Shown in pieces: positions 34,716-43,666 of a stretch of DNA of 64,000 nucleotides. The notes under the pieces are model-generated. The model was given only the letters and a program-made list of their open reading frames with translations, was not told the origin of the DNA and ran no database searches. The stretch spans positions 1,178,001-1,242,000 of the forward strand of contig NZ_JACBYQ010000002.1 in the NCBI RefSeq assembly GCF_013408295.1, given 5' to 3'. The position numbers were made by a program, and so were the translations under genes. The first letter of the stretch is position 1. Every line of letters starts with the position of its first letter. The stretch comes from Psychromicrobium silvestre (GTDB taxonomy: Bacteria; Actinomycetota; Actinomycetes; Actinomycetales; Micrococcaceae).

Positions 34716-36236
34716 TTAGATAGCTTCGCTGATCGTCTCGTCTTGGAGGTTCTTTCCGGAGATGCTCGCCGTCAGGGTACTGGCCGGTCCGGCGCCGATA
34801 AATGTCATAAGCGAAGCTACTGATGAGTCAGCTGCCTGGCTTTGGCAACGCATCAAGGAGGCTGACTCCAGTGCACAGGACCAACCACTAGCTTGCTGCG
34901 GCTGCTGCGTCTGAAATGTCCTACCGCCGCTCAGAGCGAGGGTAACCGTTGCCACAGTGATGGGGTAAGAGCCTGCGGATTTGAAGCTAACCGTAGCGAC
35001 AGAGGAACCGTTCGCGGCAGCTCCGGATGTGATCTGAGCGATGACTTTCGACGGCGCAGCAAGAGTTGGGGTAGGCGTCGGGATTTGCGGAACAACCGGG
35101 AGTGAAGGGGGTGTGGAAGTGGTCGGAGGCGCGGGGGTGGGTGTGGGGATAGGCGCAAGTATGCTCGGGGAATCGGAAGAGGCTGGTCGCGGGGTGGGGG
35201 TTCGCGCCGGTGTCGTCAAAGGTGCAGGTATGGTCGACGGCGATAAGGTAACCGTTGGGCTAGCGGCAGGCTCCGGCTGCTGAAAGATCTGGATTCCATC
35301 TGCAGCAAGGAAAACGAGCATTCCGGTCATTACCAAGGATGTCCAAGTTTTGGCCAGATATTTACCGGTTGAGAGTGCCCGCGTTGTTGGGGTCAGCACC
35401 ATTGGCGAGTTGGCCAAGCTGGCGTATTGGGTGACCCCTAATCCAGTGACCAGGGGAACGAGTGCGCTGCGCATGGTGGATCGAATATCGTTGAGCTCCA
35501 CAACGAGCGCGCTGCATTTCGCGCAGTGAGCGAGATGCTGGTCAATTTCGTCTCGCCGCGCTCGGCGCAGAGTCCTGTCAACGTAAGAGCCCAAGTCTTG
35601 TTCGATGGGATGATGCGCCTTCGTCTCATCACTTGTCAGATGGCTCTGCAAATAGCTGGTTCGCAAGGCCTTGCGGGCACGCATTATCAGGTTTGAAACA
35701 GCATTCGGAGTGATCCCCAGGGTTGCAGCTACCTCTGATCTTTGTAAGCCTTCAACGTCGATATACCAAAGGACGGCTTGCCAGCGTTCTGGTAGCTGCT
35801 TGAAAGCTCGCGCAATGGCTTGCGATTCGAAGGCTGCCAAGACCGGGTCGGCGGCTTCCTTTGGGTCATCGAGGGTCTGCTCATTATCGGTGGGGCGGAT
35901 CCGCATGGCTTTGGAGTTAGTTTTATAAGCGATTCTCGTCACTGCAGTAAGTAGGTAGGAACGGAAGAACATTTCCGGGCCCACCCCGGCCTTTAGACGG
36001 CTCATCACATCGGCAAAAGCCTCGGAGGCAACGTCCTCGGCGTCTGCTATCCGATCGACATTTTGACGGGCCACGCTAAGCGCGACGGGGTAGTGCCGCA
36101 GGTAGAGGATCTCAAAGGCGGTTTCGTCGCCCGCTCGGGAGTTGGCAATAAGCTGGGCATCACTGATCTTAGAGGGCTCATCTTCGGACACGGGGCTGAC
36201 CAATCGAGCCTGGATCCCCACTTCACTTCCGTCCAT
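34716..36236 (-). CDS. ECF sigma factor fused to zinc-finger anti-sigma, membrane helix and extracytoplasmic domain
   Basis: One 506-residue chain carries sigma region 2 (about 27-100, with DAEDVASEAFADV), sigma region 4 (about 140-195, with RSEVAATLGITPNAVSNLI), a zf-HC2-like H234-x3-C238-x2-C241 motif, a membrane helix (about 298-313), a Pro/Thr/Ser-rich stalk (about 320-400) and an outer domain of about 100 residues with two cysteines. ECF proteins with such C-terminal extensions (ECF53-like) are known in actinobacteria. It would sense an envelope signal and needs release, perhaps by proteolysis, to act. It is divergent from the surface protein gene at 36451, its likely target. Confidence 0.87.
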   Translation of the reverse strand: MDGSEVGIQARLVSPVSEDEPSKISDAQLIANSRAGDETAFEILYLRHYPVALSVARQNVDRIADAEDVASEAFADVMSRLKAGVGPEMFFRSYLLTAVTRIAYKTNSKAMRIRPTDNEQTLDDPKEAADPVLAAFESQAIARAFKQLPERWQAVLWYIDVEGLQRSEVAATLGITPNAVSNLIMRARKALRTSYLQSHLTSDETKAHHPIEQDLGSYVDRTLRRARRDEIDQHLAHCAKCSALVVELNDIRSTMRSALVPLVTGLGVTQYASLANSPMVLTPTTRALSTGKYLAKTWTSLVMTGMLVFLAADGIQIFQQPEPAASPTVTLSPSTIPAPLTTPARTPTPRPASSDSPSILAPIPTPTPAPPTTSTPPSLPVVPQIPTPTPTLAAPSKVIAQITSGAAANGSSVATVSFKSAGSYPITVATVTLALSGGRTFQTQQPQQASGWSCALESASLMRCQSQAADSSVASLMTFIGAGPASTLTASISGKNLQDETISEAI

Positions 36237-36261
36237 AGTTAGTTGTTCGAAGCATAGCTAG

Positions 36262-36348
36262 ATAGTGTTGCGAGATTTTCAGATGTGATTCAAATCATAG
36301 GGCGGTGGTGATTTGTCGAATTGGAAGTTCAGATTTCCGTAACACTAT
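36262..36348. promoter_or_regulatory. Inverted repeat between the sigma gene and its divergent neighbour
   Basis: ATAGTGTTGCG (36262-36272) and CGTAACACTAT (36338-36348) are complementary at ten of eleven positions and lie symmetrically in the 214-bp divergent region. They could be the two copies of a shared promoter or operator element. A GGAA-TTCC pair (36323-36338) lies inside. Confidence 0.4.
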
Positions 36349-36450
36349 TGGCCCCTTGGTGGTACTACCAACTGATAGGCGGCCCCTGCGGCCCAACACT
36401 TCAGGGGGAGCTGGACGAGAGTGGGGATGTGGATAGGAAATGGGCGGTGT

Positions 36451-38412
36451 ATGAGTTCCTTTTTGAACCGGCGTAGGGCAACTCGGTCTACCGGCTTGTT
36501 GCGTTTACTGGTGGCCTTGGCTGTTTTGGTGATGACGACTCTTGTCGCGGTTTCGCCGGCCAGTGCAGCCCAGGTGCCCTCGTCCGGGGCTGGAAATACG
36601 CTGACATATCCCTCCGGAGTAACGGTGACCTCGACGACGAGCGGGCCTGACGGCATCACTGCCCCGGCTTCAAACAACGGTTTCGGCAGTACTAACGGTT
36701 TCGGTTACTCTGCCGGTGCCTGGAGTCCGACAGTGCCGGATCAGAGTCCTGGGTTTACGGCGAGTGTTCCGGGCAGCAATACGCTGTGTCCAGATTATGG
36801 TGAGTGTTCTGGGCTGGGCACGATGACCTTTACTTTTTCTCAGCCGGTGCTCAATCCGAGTATGCATATTGACGAGCTAGGGTCGCTCCAATCCGCTTCC
36901 AGCTGTGTCAATAATGTGTGCACGTCGACAAGCAACAACACGGCGGCGAACCTAACTTTGGTCACCCCGGGTATCACCATGGCGGTGGCTTCGGGGACGA
37001 ATATCCAGATCGTCGGTGGCAATACGATCCGAACCCTCACCGATACCTATAACTTGAGTTGCTCGACGGTGATTGGGCCTCCGGGCTGTGGCACTGTCGC
37101 TTTTACTGGGTTGGTCACGTCTTTAACGTTCAATGTGGGCTCCTTCACCTCGCTGAATGCGGGAACTCCCGCCCAAATGCACGGCTCGGATGCCTTCCCA
37201 GTAGCCTTCACGATTCCTGATGCTCCTCCACCCAGTAACCCGGCGGTTTCATTGGTGAAGTCCGTAGCTGAAGTGGCATTGACCAGTGCAGGCCAGGTAC
37301 TGCACTACTCCTTTGTGGTCACCAATACGGGGGATGTTGCCTTGGCTCCGGTCTCGGTCAGCGAGACGGCATTTTCGGGGACGGGGATGGAACCGGTTGT
37401 TTCGTGTCCGCCAGAGGCGACGTCATTAGCTCCGGGTGCTTCGGTAACCTGTACGGCTAGCTATACGGTGACTCAGGCGGATATTGAGGCGGGGAAAGTC
37501 AGCAATACGGCGGTGGCCTCGGGTACTCCACAAGTTGGTCCTGCTGTGTTCTCGACTCCGTCGAGCGCACAACTCCTGGCCACCCAGACTCCGGCGATGA
37601 CGATCACCAAGGCTGCTGAGGCATCCGCGGTGACTTCGCCGGCTCAGCCGGGGCAGCTCATCACCTATAGCTTGATTGCAAGTAATACCGGTAACGTCAC
37701 CTTGACGAAGGTGTCTATTACGGATGGACTTGCTGGCCTTTCCGCTCTGACCTATAGCTGGCCCGGTATGCCGGGTGTCTTGGCACCAGGGCAAACCGTT
37801 ACAGCGACCGCGAGCTATCACCTCAGCCAAGGCGATATCGACGCCGGTCACGTCACCAACGCGGCAACCACTACCGGAACGCCGTCCTCGGGCCCAGTGC
37901 TCACACCACCCCCGGCGTCTACTGATACTCCGTTGGGACAAGTGCCTGGCCTGCGGTCGACGAAGACAGCGGATGCGAGTGGGATCACCTCGCCCGCACA
38001 GGTGGGCGAAAAGATCACCTATCACTTCACCGCGACGAATACCGGGAACCTCAGTTTAACGAGTGTAAAAATCACCGATGGTCTGGATGGTTTGTCCCAA
38101 CTGAGCTATACCTGGCCCGGAGCACCGGGCAGGCTATCGCCAGGCCAGTCGGTGACCGCCGTCGCGAGTTACACAATCACCCAAGCCGATATTGATGCCG
38201 GTCAGGTCACAAATATAGCCACCACGACGGCGCTCACCCCACCGCGAGCGCTGCTCAGCCGAAGTGCCTCTGTCACCACGCCACTCGAGCGGGGGCTGGA
38301 TTCCGCGCTGGCCTTCACCGGAGGCAACACGACGCTGCTACCGCTGGGCCTTATTGCTGGCTTGCTCGGTGGCGCGGCTCTACTCGCCTCCCGGCGTCGG
38401 AAAAGGTCCTAA
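36451..38412 (+). CDS. Secreted repeat surface protein with LAFTG anchor signal
   Basis: Cell-wall surface protein. The ATG at 36451 is chosen over GTG 36421 because it gives a clean signal peptide ending SPASAAQ (about residue 40). Residues ~42-270 form a unique domain with CPDYGECSGLG and paired cysteines (SSCVNNVC and NLSCS...GCGT). Three DUF11/DUF7507-type beta repeats follow, each with YTVTQADIEAGKVSN-like ends, at about 275-385, 390-500 and 510-615. The C-terminus has LAFTG at 620-624, a membrane helix and a basic tail, the LAxTG pattern of class E sortases. Its N-terminal part is duplicated in the gene at 38749. Confidence 0.87.
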   Translation: MSSFLNRRRATRSTGLLRLLVALAVLVMTTLVAVSPASAAQVPSSGAGNTLTYPSGVTVTSTTSGPDGITAPASNNGFGSTNGFGYSAGAWSPTVPDQSPGFTASVPGSNTLCPDYGECSGLGTMTFTFSQPVLNPSMHIDELGSLQSASSCVNNVCTSTSNNTAANLTLVTPGITMAVASGTNIQIVGGNTIRTLTDTYNLSCSTVIGPPGCGTVAFTGLVTSLTFNVGSFTSLNAGTPAQMHGSDAFPVAFTIPDAPPPSNPAVSLVKSVAEVALTSAGQVLHYSFVVTNTGDVALAPVSVSETAFSGTGMEPVVSCPPEATSLAPGASVTCTASYTVTQADIEAGKVSNTAVASGTPQVGPAVFSTPSSAQLLATQTPAMTITKAAEASAVTSPAQPGQLITYSLIASNTGNVTLTKVSITDGLAGLSALTYSWPGMPGVLAPGQTVTATASYHLSQGDIDAGHVTNAATTTGTPSSGPVLTPPPASTDTPLGQVPGLRSTKTADASGITSPAQVGEKITYHFTATNTGNLSLTSVKITDGLDGLSQLSYTWPGAPGRLSPGQSVTAVASYTITQADIDAGQVTNIATTTALTPPRALLSRSASVTTPLERGLDSALAFTGGNTTLLPLGLIAGLLGGAALLASRRRKRS

Positions 38413-38748
38413 GCAGCCGCCGCAGGCTGTGATAACAATTCCTTCTTTGGTGCCTTGAAACGTCAGTTTTGATCACTAAAAAGTAGCTGAACCATTCTTA
38501 GCCGAAAAATGCGAAACTTTCGCGGCACTAATTGTCTTATGTCGACACCTCGAAACGTAAGGTCGGCATCCGTATACCGGATTCCGGCTCCGAATTAATT
38601 CTCGCGCTGGGATTAGAAGAGTGATGCGTGTTCGGAAAAGCCGCAGAGAATTTCGATTAAATCGAATTTTTTGGAAACGAGCTGGGACCGGAGACATGCA
38701 CCGATCGATGACTTTGCCGGGTGGATTCCTCAGGAAAGGGGATGGCGT
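38413..38748 (+). other. 336-bp intergenic stretch between the two surface-protein genes
   Basis: No gene seen. The only clear structure is TTCGATT-A-AATCGAA (38652-38666), a perfect 7-bp inverted repeat followed by six T (38667-38672), which looks like a small terminator or an operator about 80 bp before the next start. AAAGGGG-type ribosome-site sequence lies at 38735-38741. Confidence 0.5.
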
Positions 38749-40011
38749 ATGAGCTATTTTTTGTATCGGCGTAAGGCGGTTCGGCCTAAGGGTTTGTTCC
38801 GTAAGGCGGGGCTCGTGCTCGCCGCTCTAGCTGTATTTGTGGTGGGGGCGCTTGTTGCGGTTTCGCCAGCTAATGCAGCTCAGGTACCTTCCTCGGGCGC
38901 TGGCGGCGCTCTGACTTATCCTTCCGGAGTGACGGTAACCGCCACGACGAGTGGACCCGATGGTATTTCTGCTCCAGCCTCGGCTGATGGTTTTGGTACC
39001 ACGGATGGTTATGGGTACACAGCCAGTGATTGGACCCCAACTGTTCCGGATCAGAGCCCAGCGTTTATGGTGAGTGTTCCCGGCAGTAATACCTTATGTC
39101 CGGATTACGGTCAGTGTTCTGGCTTAGGCACGATTACCTTTACTTTTTCGGAGCCAGTGCTTAATCCGAGTATGCATATTGATGAGCTAGGCTCCTATAC
39201 CGAGTCTTCTAGTTGTGTTAATAGCGTGTGTACTGCGACGAAGAATGATACGGCGACGAACCTGACCTTGGTTACCCCAGGTGTCACCATGGCCGTTGCA
39301 TCGGGGACTAATCTCCAGATCGTTGGCGGAAATACAATTCGCACTGTCACTGATACCTACGACTTGAGTTGTTCAACGGTGAGTGCGCCTCCGGGCTGTG
39401 GCACCGTGACGTTCACCGGCTTGGTCACTTCACTGACGTTCAATATCGGTTCCTTTACAGCACTGCATTCGGGAACTGCTGCTCAGATGCATGGCTGGGA
39501 TGTTTTCCCGGTCACCTTCACGATTCCTGATGCTGTTCCGCCGAGCAACCCGGCGATCTCATTGGTGAAGTCTGTAGCTGAAACGGCGTTGACGAGTGCG
39601 GGCCAGGTACTGCACTACTCGTTCCTGGTGACCAACACCGGGGATGTGACTCTTGCCCCCGTGACGGTGGCGGAGACCGCGTTCTCTGGCACTGGTTCGG
39701 CTCCAGCCATCAGCTGTCCCGCGGGCGCTGCTTCTTTGGCTGCGGGTGCTTCGGTGACCTGTACGGCTACCTATAGCGTGACCCAGGCGGATATCGACGC
39801 GGGGAGCGTTACGAATACGGCGGTAGCCTCGGGTACCCCACCAACCGGCTCCGGGGTGGTCTCTGCACCCTCAACAGCGGTAGTGCCTTACACCACCCTC
39901 GGCTCACCGCTTGTTGACCCCTTGGTTGGCGGCGGTGTTCTGACCGTTGGGTTGATGGTCGGAGCGGTAATTCTCTTAGTGCGCCGTCGTCGGCAGGCTG
40001 CTGAGATTTAG
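38749..40011 (+). CDS. Shorter paralogue of the surface repeat protein, no LAxTG motif
   Basis: A 420-residue secreted protein starting at ATG 38749 after AGGAAAGGGG. The signal peptide ends SPANAAQ. The N-terminal domain is closely similar to that of the gene at 36451 (CPDYGQCSGLG, HIDELGS, VVGGNTIRT-type block, FTGLVTSLTFN), and one DUF11-like repeat follows. The tail reads DPLVGGGVLTVG, then a membrane helix and RRRRQ. It lacks the LAxTG of its paralogue, so it may stay a membrane protein or be processed by the exosortase coded nearby; the latter is inference. Confidence 0.85.
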   Translation: MSYFLYRRKAVRPKGLFRKAGLVLAALAVFVVGALVAVSPANAAQVPSSGAGGALTYPSGVTVTATTSGPDGISAPASADGFGTTDGYGYTASDWTPTVPDQSPAFMVSVPGSNTLCPDYGQCSGLGTITFTFSEPVLNPSMHIDELGSYTESSSCVNSVCTATKNDTATNLTLVTPGVTMAVASGTNLQIVGGNTIRTVTDTYDLSCSTVSAPPGCGTVTFTGLVTSLTFNIGSFTALHSGTAAQMHGWDVFPVTFTIPDAVPPSNPAISLVKSVAETALTSAGQVLHYSFLVTNTGDVTLAPVTVAETAFSGTGSAPAISCPAGAASLAAGASVTCTATYSVTQADIDAGSVTNTAVASGTPPTGSGVVSAPSTAVVPYTTLGSPLVDPLVGGGVLTVGLMVGAVILLVRRRRQAAEI

Positions 40012-40035
40012 AGCTCAGACCCACCGATTCCGAAT

Positions 40036-40085
40036 CCGGACGGCGGATTGCTACTGCTAGCAACGAAAAGCAGTTCGCCGTCCGG
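40036..40085 (+). terminator. Nested hairpin after the paralogue gene
   Basis: CCGGACGGCG (40036-40045) pairs perfectly with 40076-40085, and TTGCTA pairs with TAGCAA in the loop. It lies 25 bp after the stop and may end that transcript. There is no T-run. Confidence 0.45.
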
Positions 40086-40198
40086 GCGGAATGATGATCG
40101 CCCCAAAGAATCACCGATAGACAGGCACCCCTAGTTGAGGTGCTTGATCTCGATCCTTCGACGGGACAGGACGAGAGATTAGATCTGGAGTTGTAAAT

Positions 40199-40273
40199 AT
40201 GAGCAGTGAAGTTAAGAGTTTGCCAGCTGGGTTGATTGGCACCACCGCGGCGTTGCCCAGGACGAGGGGTTAG
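40199..40273 (+). CDS. 24-residue micro-ORF with good ribosome site
   Basis: ATG 40199 follows TGGAG by about nine bases and encodes MSSEVKSLPAGLIGTTAALP then RTRG and a stop at 40273. The next gene starts five bases later, so it could act as a translational leader for the small anchor protein, or be a real peptide. No similar protein is known to me. Confidence 0.4.
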   Translation: MSSEVKSLPAGLIGTTAALPRTRG

Positions 40274-40278
40274 CCCCG

Positions 40279-40491
40279 ATGTATGGTTCTGGTCCGAACA
40301 TTGGTGGTGGCGGTTTGGTGACTGCTCTTGGTAGTGGGGTCGCGGGAGTAGGTTCGCTGGCCTACACCGGGTTCAGCTCTTTTGCTGTTGCGTTGTTCGC
40401 GGTGTGTTTGGTTGCTTGCGGGACGGTCTTGCTACGAGTTCTCGCGGTGCGTAAGCAGCCTGTGAACCGTGAGGGAAATGCTGGTTTGTGA
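40279..40491 (+). CDS. 70-residue minimal LAYTG-anchored membrane protein
   Basis: A short Gly-rich head (about 1-26) is followed directly by SLAYTGFSS, one membrane helix (about 34-54) and a basic tail. This is a cell-wall sorting signal with almost no passenger domain. There is no classical signal peptide, so the single helix would have to insert with the N-terminus out. Its stop overlaps the glycosyltransferase start (TGATG at 40489-40493), so the two are translated together. Confidence 0.7.
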   Translation: MYGSGPNIGGGGLVTALGSGVAGVGSLAYTGFSSFAVALFAVCLVACGTVLLRVLAVRKQPVNREGNAGL

Positions 40492-41843
40492 TGAGTATTT
40501 TCTGGGCCGTCACGAATGGGTTAGCAACGTTCGTGATGGCCTTTTCCGCAGCTTATTTCTTCTTGACCGTGGGAATGGGACTGATTCAGCTGCGCACCGA
40601 TCGGACGACCTTGGAGTTCCAAAGCCATCTGGAATACGGCCGTCCCTTCGTCGCTGCCGGGAAGGAACTTGAAACGGATTACACCGTGTTCTTCATAGTG
40701 GCTTGCCTCAATGAAGAAGCCGTGATTGGCCCGACCGTTACCGGCTTGCTTAACCCGGCTGGAGAACAACGGATCGTGGTGATTGACGATGCCAGCGATG
40801 ATGCTACCGGTGAGATAGCGGTGACGGCAGGCCAGGGGCAGGTGGCATTGCTTCGCCGGGAGCTACCTTCGGCTAGGCAAGGTAAGGGCGCGGCGTTGAA
40901 CGCTGGATTTGGCACGATTGTGCACCAAGTTCGCGAACAGCGACTTGATCCGACCAAGGTAATTGTCTGTGTGATGGATGCCGATGGGCAACTCTCAGAA
41001 GGAGCCCTGGCGGAGGTATTGCCGTTATTCGATGACGCCGAGGTCGGTGGCGTTCAGCTGGCCGTGCGGATTCGTAATCGAAGCACGAATTTCCTGTTGA
41101 GGTTTCAGGACTATCAGTTTTGGTCGCAGTCGGCGCTGACCCAGCTTGGCCGGGTGCGCACGAACAGTGTGAGCTTGGGTGGAAACGGACAATTCGCCCG
41201 GTTGAGCGCCTTGCTCCAGGTAGGGGAGCGTCCGTGGTCGGGCTCCCTGACCGAGGACCTCGATTTGACCGTGAGCTTGGCCACGATGGGATGGAAGACG
41301 AGTTCGACGCCGCGAGCCGCCGTCGACCAACAAGGGGTGGAGAAGTTCCCGGCTCTGCTAAAGCAACGTACCCGTTGGTACCAGGGGCACATGCTCACCG
41401 CGAAACGGATACCTGAGATCCTTCGTTCGGCGCGGATGGGCCATGCTGCCGCGATCGAGATGATGTTGTACATCCTGGTGCCTTGGATTTTCGATTTGCC
41501 GTGGTCAATTTTGTATCACTTGGTGTTGATTGAGTTGGCCTTGGCATTGTTCCAGGTCGATTTCTTCCAGTGGGGTCCGGCGTCCCTGGTGGTATATCCG
41601 GTTTTCGGTTATTTTCTGGGCTTTTGGCCGGCATTGGTGACAGCGGTGATCGCACATCGGCGGGACCACACTATGACGGCTTGGGGAGCATTGAAGATGG
41701 GCCACGCCTTCGTGATCACTAATTATCTGTCTTATGCCTGTGTCTGGCGTGCCCTCGTCCGCATTCTTCGCAAGGAACACGGTTGGACCAAGACCGCTCG
41801 CACCTCCGAACCGAGCAAAGCCCTGAGAGAGGCCAAATTATGA
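40491..41843 (+). CDS. Membrane family-2 glycosyltransferase
   Basis: Processive-type GT-A glycosyltransferase, 450 residues, like poly-GlcNAc, hyaluronan or cellulose synthase-related enzymes. It has an N-terminal membrane helix (about 5-33), the donor-site DD (99-100), the D163-x-D165 motif in VMDADGQL, TEDLDLTV as the catalytic-base region, and QRTRWYQGH matching the QxxRW motif. Two to four helices lie at the C-terminal end. Start ATG 40491. Its end overlaps the exosortase gene (ATGA). The sugar donor is not evident; the following UDP-GlcNAc epimerase suggests GlcNAc/ManNAc. Confidence 0.9.
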   Translation: MSIFWAVTNGLATFVMAFSAAYFFLTVGMGLIQLRTDRTTLEFQSHLEYGRPFVAAGKELETDYTVFFIVACLNEEAVIGPTVTGLLNPAGEQRIVVIDDASDDATGEIAVTAGQGQVALLRRELPSARQGKGAALNAGFGTIVHQVREQRLDPTKVIVCVMDADGQLSEGALAEVLPLFDDAEVGGVQLAVRIRNRSTNFLLRFQDYQFWSQSALTQLGRVRTNSVSLGGNGQFARLSALLQVGERPWSGSLTEDLDLTVSLATMGWKTSSTPRAAVDQQGVEKFPALLKQRTRWYQGHMLTAKRIPEILRSARMGHAAAIEMMLYILVPWIFDLPWSILYHLVLIELALALFQVDFFQWGPASLVVYPVFGYFLGFWPALVTAVIAHRRDHTMTAWGALKMGHAFVITNYLSYACVWRALVRILRKEHGWTKTARTSEPSKALREAKL

Positions 41844-42445
41844 GCGCATTGCCGATTTCCCATCGGGCGACGACCATCAGGCGTCCCCGGTTATCGCGGG
41901 TTCTGCGCGGGGTTGTTGCCTTGAGCGTGGCAGCTTTAGCGGTGCTACTTCTGCTGCAGAACTATCAAGTGCGGGCACTGGAGTCGAAACTGCTTGCGCT
42001 CTGGCTCTCACCGCTCTTACCGAATGGTGTGAGCTCCAGCGACACCCGGTTTCTGATAACCATCCCCTCGGGGCAGCTGGTCGCTTTCGATATCACTCAA
42101 GAGTGCACCGTCCTGCTGCTGCTGATGCCGGTGCTGGGCCTGAGCGCCTTTTTGTTGGCTTTTACCAAGATCGGCTGGCTGCGGGCAGGGTTGGGGCTGC
42201 TCGTTGCCGCCTTCTCGGTATTGCTGGTCAATCAACTTCGACTCGCCGTGATTGCCCTTACTACCCAAATCTGGGGGATTGACTTCGGTTATCCGCTCGG
42301 GCATCGCTTCATAGGTTCGGTACTTGCCCTGATCGGGTTTGCGCTGGGTTTTCTCATCGTGCTCCTTATTGCCTTCAAGCCCGGAAAATCCCGCAGGCGC
42401 CAGGGTAGAGCAGCTATCTCAAACAATTCAGGGGAACAGACATGA
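41840..42445 (+). CDS. Exosortase/archaeosortase-family transpeptidase
   Basis: Polytopic membrane protein, 201 residues, with the spacing of catalytic residues expected for the exosortase superfamily: C89 in TQECTVLLLL, R134 in NQLRLAV and H155 in GHRFIGS, each at a helix edge. Five or so hydrophobic helices are visible. These enzymes cut C-terminal sorting signals (PEP-CTERM-like) in proteins destined for glycosylation or anchoring. Coupled by ATGA on both sides, to the GT2 and the epimerase. No PEP-CTERM-type substrate is seen nearby; the candidates are the proteins at 38749 and 40279. Confidence 0.82.
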   Translation: MSALPISHRATTIRRPRLSRVLRGVVALSVAALAVLLLLQNYQVRALESKLLALWLSPLLPNGVSSSDTRFLITIPSGQLVAFDITQECTVLLLLMPVLGLSAFLLAFTKIGWLRAGLGLLVAAFSVLLVNQLRLAVIALTTQIWGIDFGYPLGHRFIGSVLALIGFALGFLIVLLIAFKPGKSRRRQGRAAISNNSGEQT

Positions 42446-43611
42446 TCGATTCAGATATCGCGGTCGTTATGGGCACTCGGCCCGAAATGATAAAGCTGGC
42501 GCACATCATCCGTCAGTTGGGTGAGCGCGCCAGAGTGATCCACACCGGCCAGCATTTCGACGACGAGTTGAGCGAAAAAGTCCGCTTGGGGCTGAGACTG
42601 CCGGAGGCCGACGTCGTACTCACCGGAGTGGGAGGGGAGACTCGGGCAACCCAGGTCGCAAGCTGTCTGAGCGCTCTCACTCAAGAATTTACCCGCTCCA
42701 GGCCGAAGGCGGTGATTGTTCAGGGCGATACAAATACCGTAGCGGCCGGGGCGATGGCTGCGAACTTCGCCGGAATTCCTTTGCTCCACGTCGAGGCCGG
42801 CTTGCGTTCTTATGACCGGGGGATGCCGGAGGAGATCAACCGTTTACTTACCGGGGTGCTGGCCGATGTACATTGCGCCGCGACGGATCAAAACCGCAGA
42901 AATCTGATCCTAGAAGGCATCGATAATTCGCGGATTGTGGTGACCGGCAACCCGATAGTGGAGGCCACCTTGGACTCCCTCTCGCTTCTCGCCGCCGCGC
43001 CACCTTTATCGATCCCGGAAGAACCGTTCGTGCTGGCCACTATTCACCGCCCCGAGAACACGGACAGCAAGGCGGCTCTCGAAAGAGTGCTCTCCGCCTT
43101 GGCAACGCTTCCGCTCCCGGTGCTTTTCGTGGCACACCCCAGAACGAAAAACGCGATGCGCCGCTATGGCTTGGAGCACTACGCCAAGAGCCTTTGGATG
43201 ATCGATTCGATCCAGCACCACGAGTTTCTGGGCTATGCCCAAGCCTCCGCACTACTGATTTCCGACTCCGGCGGGCTACAAGAAGAATGCACGGTACTCA
43301 AGGTTCCGCTGCTAGTTGTCCGGCGTAGTACCGAAAGGCCGGAGTCCTCCGAGGTGGGGTTCTCCGTGCTAGTTGGCCCGGGAGAGGACATTACCGCCAC
43401 CGCACGAGGCCTGCTAGCAACACCGAACACGTTACAAAACGTCTCCTCTCCCTATGGAGACGGTACCGCCAGCACCCGGATCGCGGCTTTGGCAAAGCTG
43501 ATTGCCGATGGGTATTCCCCGGCTGCCGCGATCGCGCAAATGACCTCGACTTTTCCCTTGTTCGGCGCTTCCCAGCAGGCGACCGAACCAGACACCTGGG
43601 AATGGGCTTAG
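42442..43611 (+). CDS. wecB: UDP-N-acetylglucosamine 2-epimerase (non-hydrolysing)
   Basis: Interconverts UDP-GlcNAc and UDP-ManNAc for surface glycans. It has 389 residues with VMGTRPEMIKLA, HTGQHFDDELS, VQGDTNTVAAG, HVEAGLRSYDRGMPEE and the SDSGGLQEECTVL block. The start overlaps the exosortase stop. The 3' end runs to the LASTG adhesin after 55 bp. Likely supplies the sugar nucleotide used by the GT2 or by cell-wall polymer synthesis. Confidence 0.94.
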   Translation: MIDSDIAVVMGTRPEMIKLAHIIRQLGERARVIHTGQHFDDELSEKVRLGLRLPEADVVLTGVGGETRATQVASCLSALTQEFTRSRPKAVIVQGDTNTVAAGAMAANFAGIPLLHVEAGLRSYDRGMPEEINRLLTGVLADVHCAATDQNRRNLILEGIDNSRIVVTGNPIVEATLDSLSLLAAAPPLSIPEEPFVLATIHRPENTDSKAALERVLSALATLPLPVLFVAHPRTKNAMRRYGLEHYAKSLWMIDSIQHHEFLGYAQASALLISDSGGLQEECTVLKVPLLVVRRSTERPESSEVGFSVLVGPGEDITATARGLLATPNTLQNVSSPYGDGTASTRIAALAKLIADGYSPAAAIAQMTSTFPLFGASQQATEPDTWEWA

Positions 43612-43666
43612 TCGCCTGTCTTGACCCAGGATGAAGCAGTTTCCCTAAACCATATTTGGAGGATTA

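Noticed and set aside
36349-36450. c-di-GMP or other riboswitch upstream of the surface protein gene
   Set aside because: GC-rich hairpin pieces are present but no known riboswitch core could be matched.
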